Below, piece by piece: positions 13,201-28,000 of a stretch of 64,000 bases of DNA. Both the position numbers and the translations under genes were made by a program. The stretch comes from Solenopsis invicta (taxonomy: Eukaryota > Arthropoda > Insecta > Hymenoptera > Formicidae). Numbering within the stretch: the first letter of the stretch is position 1; each line of letters opens with the position of its first letter. The stretch spans positions 5,952,001-6,016,000 of the forward strand of contig NC_052665.1 of the NCBI RefSeq assembly GCF_016802725.1, written 5' to 3'. The notes beneath the pieces were generated by a model that was not told the origin of the DNA, ran no database searches, and worked only from the letters and a program-made list of their open reading frames with translations.

Positions 13201-16200
13201 ATCTGCGCGGAAGTTCTAGCTGTGGGTTATATAAGTGTCGCGCGGCTTAGAATATACTTTATGTACGAACTGCGAGCCTCTTGGCTCCATTTGCATCGTA
13301 TTTTAAGCCTATTACATAGCGAAGAATGCGCGATGCCGGGGAATTCACGGTTGTACAATACGGAATCGCGAAATCCGAAGGGATGAAAGTTGCAAAATTA
13401 GGAGCGGACTTTATTTATTTCTCAGGCTGTGCACATCCAGCTGCGTGAGCGACGGATACTCTCGCTTTTATTGTAACGCGTGCGCAAATACGGTATTATC
13501 AACTTTAACAAGACTGTCGGGACCGAGTTTGTGAGCCGAGTCAGAAATTAAAGAGCTTGCACAACTCGTTTGCATCTGTTAATTAGAAATAATTGCTGCG
13601 GCGAAGCTTCTTTGGAATATTTATCGATTAAAAAGTGTTTATCGTGTGAAGGGGAGCCACCGAGAGATTCTTTCGAAATCAAGCTTAGACGAGATAAAAT
13701 AAGTTTCAAGATAAAAGAAATCACTTAATATCTCGTATCTAAATCGCTCATATCAATGAAAGCTAATGATTAGATAAAAATTCTGAGCCATATCTCTCGA
13801 GAGGAATATTCGTTACATAAAGATGCATTACATGATTAACGCATTCTTTCCCGGTATACAGTTCGATCATCGCCGCGTCGCGTCGATCGTTTATAACGAA
13901 TTTATCTGTCGATTTGCATTTTATACTTTTTTTTTAAATTATTGCATATTTTAAGCCGACCAACATTTACATCGAATAATTACGCTTTGAAACGATTCTT
14001 GCTCTTGATGAGGCATTTTTAATTTGGGAATAAAAATTATGTCGACATATTTAACGCACACCTATGCAAAATGGCAAAATGAAAAAAGTTTTATCGATAT
14101 TTAATCAAAAATTTTGTATTAGTTGTGTGATCCCACGAACTAAATTTATTCATCTAATCTACGAACTCGAGGTGTCATTATAAACTTGATGCAGCTGCCT
14201 CAAAAATACAAAGTCTTGGAAACTACGTTCCATCTGTTACTCGTCACGCAGATGCACACGTGTAACGCGTACTCCGCCCACGTTTGTCTATACTCTTAAA
14301 AGGAATATGAAATCTTGAACTGAATCCATTTTTTCCATTTAAAAGCATTTTTTTCCAAAGCACAAAGAATCGGGAAACACCTCTTACGAGATAGAGGACG
14401 ATCTATCATTGTGCACACGTACGACCGTGATTTAGTGTTTAGCATATATTTTTTGTCCGATTGTACCGTTTTTGTAAAATTAATTACATCTCTTGAATCT
14501 TCTTCATAAATCATGCATTTCTAGATGCGGTCGCTTCTCCAAGATGCCGGTTTTCCTTTATCTCTTTTGGCTCCGATTCGATTGCGTACTCGAAGAAGAG
14601 AGGCATGATTCGCGCGACGGCCTGCGAGATGCGAGCTCAAAATTCGCGAGAAACTCGAGATGCATCGTGATGTGCGCGATCAATGATGGATCCAGATAGT
14701 GCCAGCAGAGTTAGTCTTCCGACGTTGGAAGGTTTTTAAAATCTTAATTTTTACAGACAAGTAAACCGTTTTAATTTTTATTATTCGTAGATAAATAGAT
14801 CGGTTTGTATTTATGAGACGTTCGTTATCAGCTGCGTTTAAATTTTAAATTATAAACGAAAGAATATTTTTTTGCGACGCACGTATGAAAATTGCGAAAG
14901 AAAAATGATGACAAGAGGATATCGCACTTTTTTTTTTCTTTTACAACAAAGTAGCACATTTGTTGTCCAACAATTACTGATCAGACTCAACGTACGTTTT
15001 CTTCTCCAACGGAACATTTTCGGGACAGGGGGCGTCTATTTAGCTAGTATATATGTCGAGCCTATTTTTATGTATCTCCGAGGTCAGTTGCCCGTCCGTC
15101 TCTTTCATTCCTTCCACAGCCACAGCCACAGCCACAGCGGCAAGACGGAAGACAGCGGACCGACATTTTTACGTTCGACCCAACCTCGTCCGGCAACGTC
15201 ATAAGCGCGCCACGTCACTACTGCTACCTGTCGATTCTAACCTTAAACTTTACTGTAACATGTTTGATTTCTGACTCTCGTGAGGAAGCGCGTGGACAGT
15301 TGCTTTGCGTTCATCGGGACGCAAGTCTGTCTGTGCTTATTGCGCTGGTATTATCAGTGCCTCGAAACACGTAGTGAAAGCGGAATGTGCGTGAAATGCG
15401 GGGAAGAAATCCGCCAAACTGGATTCCTTTTGGAAACCAAGGTCCATTTGAGTCATACGATTACCGTTACTCGCACGGTTACTATGAGTCGCCCAGTGGT
15501 CCTGCTTATCCCGGAGACCTCAATAACCTAGGTAACCCGGATTTCGCGGGTTCTCTAAATTATCCAGGTTATCAGACGGATCCCATCGGTTATCTCGAAT
15601 ATCCATATTCAGAGTTCACGTAAGTCTACAAAGATTATTCGCGCTAAATGCGCTTTAAGTATTTCTTTTTTCTTTTTTTAATCTCTTTTCCTCGACGGAA
15701 TGAATCGTGCTTGTCCGTGGTCCGTAGCTACGCTCCGAAAATCCTAACTAGTCATTCGTTTCCGATATCACGTTACTGAGCCGTGTACGTGTTGGTACGT
15801 ATCACACGCATTATCTTTTTTTTTTTTTCGTTTACTGTATATGCGCTAAGAAATCGTATTTGTGGATAATGTATTTCCTAGTAGTCTAGAGAATTTACAT
15901 CTACATTTTCATAATATTTACAAGCTCGAAACTGCTCGATATCGCGACTCGCGCTTATCGGTCGGTTCTCTTTCCGGTTCTCGCATTCTTTTACAATTAT
16001 CTACAGCAGTACTACGTTTTTGATGTTTTATTCTCTACCGTCTTTTCTCCCCATCGAGCCCTTTTGCTCGTCGTGATGAGATGCTATCTCATCCTTACGT
16101 TTACCGTTTCCATTGAGACGTTATACCTCTTCAGCCCTCAGCCTCTCCTCCAACAACTTCGGAAATCTCGATTACTCAAATACGGTCTAATCTAACGTCG

Positions 16201-18785
16201 CGGAACAACGCGCGCCCTTCTCGAACGTTTAACGGTCAAGTTTCGGATTCGGCGTGGGAGCGAACTCCCGCCACGCGGGAAAACGGTTGAGGTTAGGTTC
16301 GTCAACACATGTACATACTTGGCTAACCCGACGGCGGGCTGCTGGCGAGGAGAAGAGGGGCGGCGAACGTGCTGCCGTTGTATATAGATTATGAATCAGA
16401 CCGTCTGGCGAAGGAAAACAGCGCGGATGGTACGGTATGGGTGGGGAGCCGGTCACGAAATCGAAGGATAAAGGATATAACTGATAACGCGACGCGTCTC
16501 CTCGACACGCAACACGCGTGGAGACTGGAGAGTGCTTCGCTCGTGATATTTGATACGTTTTGTGCGTGTGGCACGCGTACACAGCGTAATTTAATTCTTA
16601 CGCGTACCGGTTGGACGTACACATACATGTCTATACTATTCTATACTGTTCCTATCAGTAAATTCGTATGACAGTAAAATTGTCGAGAAAACAAGTTTGT
16701 TTTCTTAAGATATCGGGCGGAGCACCTCTAAAATTGGCAGCCCTCGATCAGTTAAATTCTGATAAAATTTTTATATCAGATTACAGGATGACCAAGATAG
16801 CTAAAATTTATTGGACGACATTTATAAAATATCTATATGCCTGGCACACGCACACACATTAATAGTTTATAATTAGGAGAAATTATTAACTTCTTTCTAA
16901 TGGATAACTGATCGATTTTATCTTCTTTCTACGAAATCGTGACAAAGTAGTTTCGAGAGCGACGATAAAATTTTCTTTTTTTTTTCTTTTTTTACAAGTG
17001 CGGTATTTCACATTTTGGAGTAACGTAATGCTTAAAACTCGACCTCTCTTGCGAATAGTTCGTCCTTAAATTACACAGCGTACATTTATGACGTTCGCAT
17101 ACGCGCCGCTACACGACTCGATGTCTCGTAAATAAATGGTGAACGGTGCCCAGGGAAAAAGAAGAAGCGCCATCGTAAAATATGCACGTGCGAAATATGT
17201 ATGTTTAAATGGGACCTCGGCGTACAAGTTGAAGACCAATTCTTCGCATTTTGTTTTAGCGAAAGAAAAAGTGAGATAAAACCGAAGAAAGAATAGCCAG
17301 GCAGCGTTCAACGTGCGATCGCGGGAACGTCTAAACTTTACGAAACGTTGTCTTGCGTCAACTCCGGAGTATTAATCACGTTTCACGAGGCGATAATGAA
17401 TTAAGTTAGGAACGATAAATTAGAAGAAGCTGATAAAGTTGCACGTACGTACGTTGCAAAATATTAGCGATAGGAATGTTTTCTTTAGCCAACTTTGAAT
17501 CGACTTCTCTCATAAGACGAAGAAGTTGAGACGAAATTCAATTATGGAGAATTATTTTGTGGATCGAAAATTAAAAGCGAACCTTTGACGGAAATATAAG
17601 TTGAAGCTTTTAACTTAGTTATCAAAAGGAATTTAATATAGAACTTTGAAAAGTCATTACCAATTTTATTCAATTTTTACTTGTAAGATAATATCGCGCG
17701 ACTTTAACGAATCCAGAAATATAACGTGACAACTGATGCTGACACGTTTCGCGATACATCTCGTTTGAAATATTCCAGAGATAACTGTCTGTTTAGCTAT
17801 TAGCTTTTCGTGGTGCTCGCAAAGCAGGTGCTTGCTCGCAACAAAGCGGTACTGTAATTAGATAATCATCTCGTTTATGTGTTCCACGAAACGAGGCTTG
17901 CAAATCCGTGGGCGGTTGCGAAGCACAGAGAACGTCGGAAAAAAAAGTTTACTATTGTCGCCGTTGATTGCGATCGCGAATGATAAATATTTATATGTAC
18001 CGCGTGGAAAGAAAGACGAGGAGGTAGAGAAGGCGTCGTCGGCGAAGGCGGGAAAAGAAGGCAGGGTTGATGGAAGAGGCTCAAGGACGCGTCAGAGTTC
18101 TCCTCTTCCCCCCCTTTTTTTATCTTGTTTTTTTTTTCTTCATTCTGACGCAGACTCCCGCATTGAGGAGTGGGAATTTCGTGAGACCTTTCATGAGAGG
18201 TTGTGTTTACGTGTTTTTCGAGGCAGTCCTCCTCGCCAGTGAGTCGATGCCAGAATGTGAGACGCTGGTCAAATCGATGCGAATGACGTCTCAGTGACAG
18301 AGATTTCTATTCCTGGCGTATTTTTTAACAGGTCCGTGTATTCGTATATTTTTACTACGAGAATATAGAAGGGCTAGAAATATCGCGGTTGCCAAGATGA
18401 TCTCGTCAGCGAGATCCCACCCTTTCCTTCGGCGTTAAATTCGATCGCGCAACGAATAGAGCCGTGTAAAATAGGTCGAATCGTTTCTCGCGACACAGCC
18501 GGTCATGGCATATGTATCCAGAACGGGCGTCGGGTCGCGCTATTAAGAAACAAAGGGAAAAAATCAACGGCATCGATCGGTCGCGTGCTCAAAACTCTGC
18601 ACTGTTATTAACGGTCGGTGCGCGTTGCGGGAAGTGGAAGGTTGCTGTTTGGAAATTCGAGTATAGGAATGGTATTGGCGAAAACCGTAGTGCACTCCTC
18701 GGTGTACCATAAGTATTTATCGTGTCATTGATAACGCGGATTCATTTACGTTTCATCCTCCACCGCTAGTCTCTCTCTCTCTTTT

Positions 18786-18824
<39 letters not shown>

Positions 18825-18975
18825 TGCGTGTTTCGTATGAGTTATGTACTGTGTAGCGTGTACATGGGTTATCGATCCTAACACTTCGCTCCCGCTTCTC
18901 TGCCTCTGGCTTCCCTTCTCCCTTCTCTCTCTTTTTCTGTGAGCAAGATACACACGCATCGCGATACACGATCAT

Positions 18976-19011
<36 letters not shown>

Positions 19012-19935
19012 ATGTTTCTTATTTTTTGCATCGTTATCAAGATATGCACAAATTTTTTCCTTCATCAACTTTTTGCACATTATTGAATGCGACTAGAATT
19101 CGTTTATTACATTGATAATCACGACGTATATATATAATTCTTGAATTATATAAGAATCATATAAATAAGATTGATAACAAATTATTGTATATAGTTAATA
19201 TTCTCGTCAAGTTATCGTTGAACGTAGAAACATTTATTAAATACTTTGAAACTTACAAGCACTGGATGAAAAGTAGCACTAAGTAATTTGTATACGTTAT
19301 GATACAATATAAGTACGAAAGTATGCAGGAATTTTTGTATTTGTAGGGCAAGCATTTTGTATTATTGTGCCTCGTTTATTACATTCATTACTGTGACTTT
19401 TTTTTAACAAGTACTCGTAAAAGCAAAATATTAACGTCCAATATAGATCAATGAAGAATATATGAAGAAATTGAAATTATATTGAAACGTAACATGTCCG
19501 TTCTTCAATCTAAAACCACATTTCAGGAACGTGCGCCGTGACACTCGTACAAATCCATTCGTTTGAAATTTATCATATTATTGTTGCATTAAATATGACA
19601 TTTCTGTCTGACAGAAACGCAAGCGAAATCTTTTTTGTACGTACAATTTTGCTACATTTAACACTCGTCATATATTTATCGCGAATCGAAAGTGTCAAAA
19701 CGTCGATAATCTCGAAAATTTTCGGCGTTTTCTGTAGATACGGCGAAAACAAATCGCATACATGTCATTGACGCGTTTCGTCAGTCACGAACAGACGTAA
19801 AGCGTCAACAAGTAAAAGCAAGGGCGTTCGTTTTATTCGTGCGAGCCAGTGCTAGAGATACGTAGTACGGGATCGAAGGTACCCGAAACTTAATGATTCG
19901 TCGTAAAGTGAAACGTCCGCAGCGTCGGCATCGTC

Positions 19936-19967
<32 letters not shown>

Positions 19968-22012
19968 TGGACGACGAGGATGACGACGCGTACGTGCCGT
20001 GCGCGTTGTATTCGTTGCATGCGTGCGTGCGTGCATGCATGCATTCATGTGCGTGCGACGGCTGGCACTCAACACACACATGCGCGCACACCTCTTCTTC
20101 GCGCTGACCTATGCATGCGTATATAACGAACGCCGTATCGCGCGCGCATCACCCGTCAGAGGGAGAAAGAATAGATGACAACGGTATGGTGGGGGAGTGG
20201 AAGCACCGTGGCATGGGAAGGGGGGGAGGGATGGGAAGAAGAGGACTTGCTAGAGGTGGGAGGGGGTCAGTGACCGTTACGTCATCGAGAGCCCATAGTC
20301 GAGGAAGAGCCATCGGTCGTTGGAGCGAATGCCGATTTCAATCGACGGACCTCGGCGTTGCGAATTGGACGGGGCAATGTGTTTTCACGAAGAGAGTCGA
20401 CGAGTCGACGGGGGCCAGCCCGGAGGCGCGAAAAATTATTAGACCATGTGCGTGCTGTCGGCATAGTTGCCAACTTGCATGCCTAAAACGAGATAATTTT
20501 TGGGGATGACTCCCGGGAGAGATGAGGTACAAGTCGAGGGGCGAGGGGCAAGAATTAGAATACGTAGAGAATTTTAGGCAGCACTAACGAGGAAAGTGTT
20601 AAGAGATTTTTCATTTTATTAGGGACGCTTTTACCGTTACTATCCAATTACATTTTCCTCACGAATAAGCGCCTGTAACGATGAATATGTATGTCGCACT
20701 TTCTCTTTAAAAGTGACATAAGTAACAACCTTTCATTCATCGAGAGGCGCAAATGAAGGTGTTTTGTCGCTACTACAAATAGATTACTCATTTTTTTTTT
20801 TTTTATTAATCGAAATAGACGCTGTACGAAATATAAATTTAAATTAAAAAATATAAAGGTGAAAAAGACGATAATTATTAAACATTACAATAGAGTAGTT
20901 AGAAATTTTGATGCTAGCTGATCAGGAGGGTGAGAGGGAGAGAGAGGATCTCTTAGCTATGACGTTTACTTTCACTTCGCACCTTCTACATTTTGAAAAG
21001 AGGCGAAAAAACTCGTCCGTGCATCACATTATCGATCGTAGGCGGTGGATACGCTTGTGCATCGCGTATATATCTCTTTGTTCGTGAAGTAGGTAGAGTT
21101 TCTAGCGTGGTAAGAGCGTTTCGGATGTACGACTGGTTCGCTCTATTTCACGTCCGTTTAGAGTGGCCGATCTCCATCACACGCGGCGTGTAATTCTACT
21201 CCTCGGAGGCTGAGAAATATAAATTCGAAGCTATCATACGGAAGCATTTTTTATTTTTGACGATAACATCATCGCGTATTTGTCTGAAATTGCGCGAAGG
21301 TTGCTTACGACGCTGTCGCGATAGTCAAATCTCGAACGAGGTTTAATTATACGTTCATACGTCACGATACAATTACACTTGTTATCGAGCTTATTCGCGA
21401 GATCTCGTTTTAATGTTTCTTAATGATGCGAGTGTCTTATAAAATCTTTCAAGAATTGTACGGTATTTTAATCCCTTTTCTGAAAGCATTTCAACGACGT
21501 GTGAAACGCTCCTGATACCACACGAAGAATGAAAATGCAATTTAACATAGATGTCTTTCAGTCTTCAGTCGATACACGAAGCGAAACTCTTTCTATTCGA
21601 GTGTGATATAGATCCGAAGTGCAAGGCTGAGCGAAGAATATTTTACATCGCAAAGTACGCATTTGTAAGTCGCTCCGTTTTTGCGAAGTACTTGGCTTCG
21701 CTTTGATCGTAAGGCGCTGCTAAATGCAGCCCGCCGGTGTACGAGTGTTCGCGACGGTGCGGCAAGAAGCGCGCCTATTGTGTTCGACTCTGCCGCGCGT
21801 TCGCTCGGGGTCGACTGTATTTGAAAAGAGTAGACCTTTTTTTCCGTCTCGATCGTTCTCGCGTAACGTCGCGTCGCCGTTAGCTTATCTCGAAACTGCC
21901 AGCGATCGCTCGCTGGCTCGTTCGATGCGTGTGCGTTTCTTGAGATATAGACTGTTCGCGATACGTATTCTTTTGAAAAACGAAAAAGGGTGTGCGTATG
22001 CCTGAGAAACCA

Positions 22013-22050
<38 letters not shown>

Positions 22051-25000
22051 GGGATGACCTCATCCATCTTCGGTCTTGCCTCGCGTTGAGGGAAAAAAAA
22101 AAGATAGAAAAAAGAAGTAGCAGCAGCAATCGCGGTTGAACAACGAACTCTCGTCCGTCACCGATTAACCTTCCACCGTAATCCGTTAGCAAGTAGCGCG
22201 GGCGGGAGAATCTCCCGGCCTCGGCAGTTCGGCGTTTGATGCAGGGTCCGTGGCGATTCGCGGCAACAGCGCGGCAACGACGATAACGGCAACATCGTAT
22301 TCTCGAGAGTTGAGAGCGGCGGCGGCGACGACGGCGGCGGCGGCGGCGGCGGCAGGCGCATTCACCCCTCTCGGCGGGTGCAGCGCGCCTGCGCGATCAC
22401 TCGCGACGGCGACGACGATGTCGTCGTCGTCGTCGCCGCCGCCACTCGCCGCGATTCGCACGTAGGCATCACCGCGACCTGTCGCGGCAACCGTTTTCTT
22501 CCTTTCTTCCTCTCTCTCTTTCGTGGTGATCATCGTGTACCTCGTCGCTTCGGGAATCAATCACTGCTCGCCGATAGTCGCGAGCGATCCGCTGCCGCGT
22601 GTGGCGCGCCGCGCGCCGCCGAAATGTCGCCGCCACCGTCTCGAGTACGCTGCTGCGCGGAACGCCAATGGCAACTATTCCGGCGCGAATCGTATTTTCG
22701 ACGCGTCACGCGATTGGTCGGCACGTTCGGTACCGCATACGGGTGTATACCCATCATTTCTTCTTCGGTTCTCGCCTTCTCTCACGGTCCTTCTTTTTCC
22801 AATCGGCCACTTCCTTCTCGTTTACTTTACTACTATTCCAGCCTCGGCCGTTCTTTCTTTTTCACATCTTGTCTCGCGCCGTGCGCGACGGTGGAGTCTT
22901 TTCCTTTTCACCTAGATCCAATTTTGAACGACGTTTGCGGACCTGTACGCAAAACCGAAACACACACATTTTCTCTCTCTTTCTCTCTCTCTCGCGAGAG
23001 CGACTTTACGCGTTCTCTCACAGCTACGGGAAGGAGCGCGCGCACGGCAGAGCGACGCTGGAGGAATACGGATCGCATTGTTGCAATAGTAATATGCGAC
23101 TGCTATAAACTGCATTAAGTCTGCAGATTTAATCTTAATTGGTTTAGCGAAATGGAATCGCGTTTATCGTGTACTTGGCGAATCTTTCGCATGGAATTGT
23201 GGAAAATTATTGCGATGATAAAAAATCGATGATGCGCGGTCTGCATCCGCGCGTCTGCATTTTTTCCAAGCGAACTTGCATTGTTTTCAAGACACATGAG
23301 CAAATTAGGGAAATGTAATATTAAATAATCCATATCTTTGCGAATCGAGCCTTCGGTCGCGAGAAAATTGGAGGAATCGCCCGTGCCCCCTGCCGTATCG
23401 GCCGTGAACGTCGATAATTTCTCGCGGTAATTGTCGCGGGTCGGGGGCGACGACTCGCCGTCGCTGCTTTTGCCGGGTGCGATCGATGGGAACCTTCGGG
23501 ATTGAGATACGCACGAGAAAGAGAGATGTCAGGAGCGAGGTCGTTGCTGGACGTGACCATCATTTATTTGCGCCCGCGAGAGACCGATAAGAGTCCAATC
23601 GTTCAGGAAAATGTTACGTTCTCGGTGCAGTACTGTGCGTTTAATCCGGAAAACGTATCGGAGTGGATGGGATTCGAATTCGTAATCTCTTTCTCCTTAG
23701 CGAAACTCGATAAAAACGCCATTATATGGATAGCGCTGCGTATACTTGAGGCACAGGCGATAGCGGGAAATTTTCTGTGAAACTTTCCATGATTTACGCC
23801 ATAAATCTCAGCCGGAATAACCTGTTTGCGATTTAATAACGCGAACGTTACTTGTCTTGGCTTTTACCCCCGATTGCTCAGCCCCTTTTAAAAATCTCGC
23901 ATCATTCTCACGATGCGAGAGCGTTTACGTTAACGTAATCCAATTGTTCGCCGATATTCGTCACGATTGATGATTGCGTCGCTTGTTAGTGGGAACTCTC
24001 GCACTTGGCAAGGTGGGCAATGCTCTTCTTCTAACATCAATACCCCGACAGAGCGTTTGGTATCGATCGCATTTAATACCTGACGCTCGATTCCGTCGGG
24101 ATTACTAATTAGTTCAATTAAATTAATAATCCACTGTTGCGACGAGGCGAACCGAAGCGGAGAAATTGCAATTTTTGCAATCACATTTTTTATTCCGAGT
24201 TAACTAGAGACTTGTCGATTCGCGCTCATTAATTGCACTTGATTTTTCTTCAACGAAGACTCAACTCTCATCTGTTTTTTTTTTTTTATTTTTTTTAAAG
24301 CATTAAAGTTTCGAGAGGTCTACGTAGAGTTTAAATATGAAATACAAGTATCAATAATATCGAATGTAATTAAAAATGCGATATTTATATATTTTTAAAT
24401 ATTTTCCTCCAATTTTATTGTGTTCTTCATTATTATTATAATATTGCGGTTGCGCTATACTCTCAGAATTCTGCCCGCCTCGACGATCCGTGATTTTCGT
24501 GTGCTCGCAACGTATTCGAGCCGCGAATTTGCCATCGTTATTGACTGGCTCGACGAGATACGTGATACTTCTGAGAAATCCCGTCGGAGAGTACCGTTAG
24601 CCGCGTGAGCATCGAACTAGTTAATGAGTCGACGAGGACTCGAGTTACAATCGAATCAGTCGAATTAAACTAAAGCGCGTATTTTAATTATTGTCACGAC
24701 TCTCTGTTCTCTTTCTCTCTTTCCTTCCCCCCCCCCTCTCTATCTCTCGTCGAGAGCTATTTGCAACGTTAAGGCCGCTTAAGAGATACAATTTTAGTCC
24801 GCGGTTATTAGAGGATCCGTGACGAAACAGTGCGAGCACGTATGCCAATACACAAGGTTATATTCCGAAACATTGGATTATCAGTCTCACACATAAACAC
24901 ATGCCACACACACACACACACACACACACACGCGCGCGCGCGCGAAATGTATATTTTAAATTGATTTTTTTCTGGCGAAAGTAATTACCGAGTGAACAAT

Positions 25001-28000
25001 AGAAAACGAATAATTTCTCAGTGTGTTTTTTTAGCGTCGAAAATTTAGAACGGAGATTACATAAACGGAATCACGTTAAATTAACTCCAAATTACAGTAT
25101 GCGGAGTATCGTTACCAAGTTTTACTTATTCACTTCGGAGTCATTCTGCAGGTTTCGAGCAGCTCATTAATCCAACGAGCTCGTTTTGTTATTGTATCGT
25201 GTATTTTTTTTTTTTTTTTTCTACGCCGAGATAATATCTCGGTATGCAAAAGCGGTAGAAGTTGCGACAATTGAATTCATACAAATGCAAAACAGCGCAG
25301 GACGCTTTTTGGCACTATGTATGAGTTATTCATTAAATTTTCGTTATAAATTTACCGACCGAAAGAGAGAAAGAAGGAACGCGATACGTAAAAATTAATC
25401 GGCGAAATGTTCGACCAAATACGAGAAAGGAAGAACTTTATTTCGACGTTTCGGATTACAGGACGGTGGCCTTCGGAAAAAGAATTAGAAACTTTGATGG
25501 AATTGTGATTGGATGGAGAGAGAGAAAGAGAGAGAGAAAAAAAAGACCGGCGAACGCATCGATCGGTCCTGTAAAATTGTTTAGGCCATTGTCAATCGCC
25601 GCTGCTTGACAGTTTTCTTTTTCTTCTAAGCCGATCAAATTGGATCAACCCGTGTGTATGACGTGTGCCAGTGACACGCGAGCCGATAAACAAACCGCTA
25701 CGACGCTTCTGCTGTAACAGGCTCGTCGAATGACTAATATACACGATTGATCGATTTTATCCGACATGTAGTTTCATCCGATAACTTCACATTACTCCTG
25801 TATTTTCTACGAATGTTGCATTTTAATATTGGAGATTATCGAGAAATGTGCTTTCGCCAAACGTGCGGAATTTGTTATCTCGATCCTAACAATAATAACA
25901 TAAAATAAGTTACGTTTAAATCAGGCTGCCAAGTGATTAATAACGTCGATAAGATGCCCCGTGCGACTAGACTTTCTTTTTCGATGCTGTATTTTCTTCT
26001 AGACGACGACTACCGCGTTATCATGATTTTTGATATAAAAAAAACATAACTTTCGGATCTGACAATATTATCAATGCGCAATTATCTTTTAGTTGTCAAC
26101 TACAGAATATCGTATCAATCTATTTATGGAAGACTTAAATTTGCTATCGTAGTATGAACTTATGCGCGTTAACTTTCATATTTTCTCACGTTGTTGTCGA
26201 AAAGATAATGATTAAATAATAGAAAATCGAATAACTGTTATATACAGTAATTACAAGTAAACAATTTACGGTTAAAGTTACAGTTGTATATGTTAATTTA
26301 ACAAGTCGTTGCCTTCTGTCACTGTCAATTTGGCAAGAAAAAAAGTAATTTTGCTGCTGTTAAGATTAAAATTTGAGTCATAGAATTGATGTATAAATAT
26401 CTTTTCTTGTGGAAAAAAATTAACGAAAGTTTGTAATGATTGCAGACCGACGCAAAGCTATGTCAACATCAAGAGCAGTAGTCCGGTATCTCCGAGGACG
26501 ATAGGAACGGGAGCGACGTACGTGCAGGGCGGTGCGGCCGCGTCGTCCGCGGCAGCGGCGGCCGCAGCGGCCGCTGCAACCGCGGTGGTCCCGCCGTCGC
26601 TGCCGGTGGAATTACCGCGACGAGTAGCAGCGGTCTGGTTGGAGTTTCGAACGTTCTATCTTCTGCAACGGGCGGCGGCGGCGGCGGCGGCGGTAGCGGC
26701 GGCGGCGGCAGCGGCGGCGGCGGCGGCGGCGGCGGCGGTGTAAACAATAGCAGTACAAACAACAGCAGTGCGAGCAACATCGGTAGCGGCGGCGGCGGCA
26801 GCGGCGGCAGGCGGTGGCGGTGGCGGTGGCGGCGGCGGCGGCGAGCAGCGGTGGTGGTGGCGGCGGTGGTGGCGGCGGCAGCGGCAGTGGCGGTGGCGGC
26901 AGCGGTGGTGGCGGTGGCAACACCAGCAACAACGGCAGCGGTGGTGGCGGCGGCGGTGGCGGAGGTAGTGGTGGCGGTGGTAGTGGTGCCGGGGTGCCAC
27001 TTCTATGTTACCCTACCGATGCTCCGCTACATTCATTCCTATCCGCCGACTTCGGGGTCGACGCCGGCTGTAGCGGCGGTCGTCACCACCGCACCGTCGC
27101 TCGCTGCACCCGTGCCTGTGCCTGTGCCTGTGCCCGTACCTGCGCCCGTTTCCGCACCACCTCACAGTCAACCTACTGTCATCGCCAGCCAAACGCCGCC
27201 GCCGCCACTCACCGGGACTGCCTACGCCGCGAGAGACGCGTACCGTGCCGGCACTACGAACGTAGGTATTTCCATGACGCGAACCACATACACATAGGCG
27301 CGCACGCGAGATGCGCCTCTTTGCCACCTTTTCCTCGGTCGGGGGGTCCCCGATATGACGCCGCGATGCGTTGAACGGTCACGGTCATGCAAACACGTCT
27401 CGGAGCAAGGAAGATTCTTTTTCTTTCTTTTCTACTGGACGTTGCACTGAGATTGTGGTTCAGTGAAAGAGTAATAGGACGCCGAAGAAGTATTATATTC
27501 AAGAAAATTAAGAGATAGCTTCTTTCATTGCTCAGATTACCTTTAATAGATACTGAATTGAACAATCACCTGGCTAGGTCACTTTGGAAGACTTTATTTT
27601 TGGATATATACATTTATATTTTTAGTCGTCTTTTGCGATTGGTTTTTGTTATATTTTAAGACCACTGCTGACCCGAATCATCTTTTTTTACAACGTTCGA
27701 ATAGAACATTTGAATTTATTTTTATTTATTTAAAAGAACAAGATAAGAATTTCTAGACTATTTATTCGATATCGTATGAAAATTTTATTTGATATTTAGC
27801 AAATTGTTCACATTTTGATCGACCTAGTACCTAGGAATAATGGGGTAGAGATCAATATTAATTTGTAGCATCAGACACTAAACTAATTGGGACACGCATC
27901 GTGCAACGCAATCGCACGCATGCCATATCGGTCGACCCCGTCCTTGACTTTCACCGACTATCGGCCCTCTTCCTTTTTTTCCCTCCCTTTTAACAATACG

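Larger units (their letters stand above)
15620..26445 (+). other. Smr: Large Smr intron with an internal CpG-rich block
   Basis: AT-rich DNA flanks a CpG-rich interval at about 19800-23550. That interval includes a (CGT)n run at 19936-19968 and (GCG)/(GAC) triplet runs at 22316-22445, with pyrimidine-rich DNA after it. The block resembles a promoter or regulatory island and could drive a further isoform, but I could not find a first exon in it. Microsatellites lie at 18789-18821, 18977-19010, 22018-22047 and 24905-24944. Open frames in the island have no family features. Confidence 0.5.

Noticed and set aside
17440..17460. Palindrome built on ACGTACGTACGT
   Set aside because: Short and imperfect beyond its 12-bp core; not distinguishable from chance.
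22186..23118. Several overlapping open frames up to 246 codons on both strands
   Set aside because: Products of GC-rich triplet repeats and pyrimidine runs; non-ATG start for the longest; no family resemblance.
26469..27000. Minus-strand Pro/His/Cys-rich frames opposite the Gly exon
   Set aside because: Shadows of GGC/GGT repeats; the + strand reading is fixed by splice phases.
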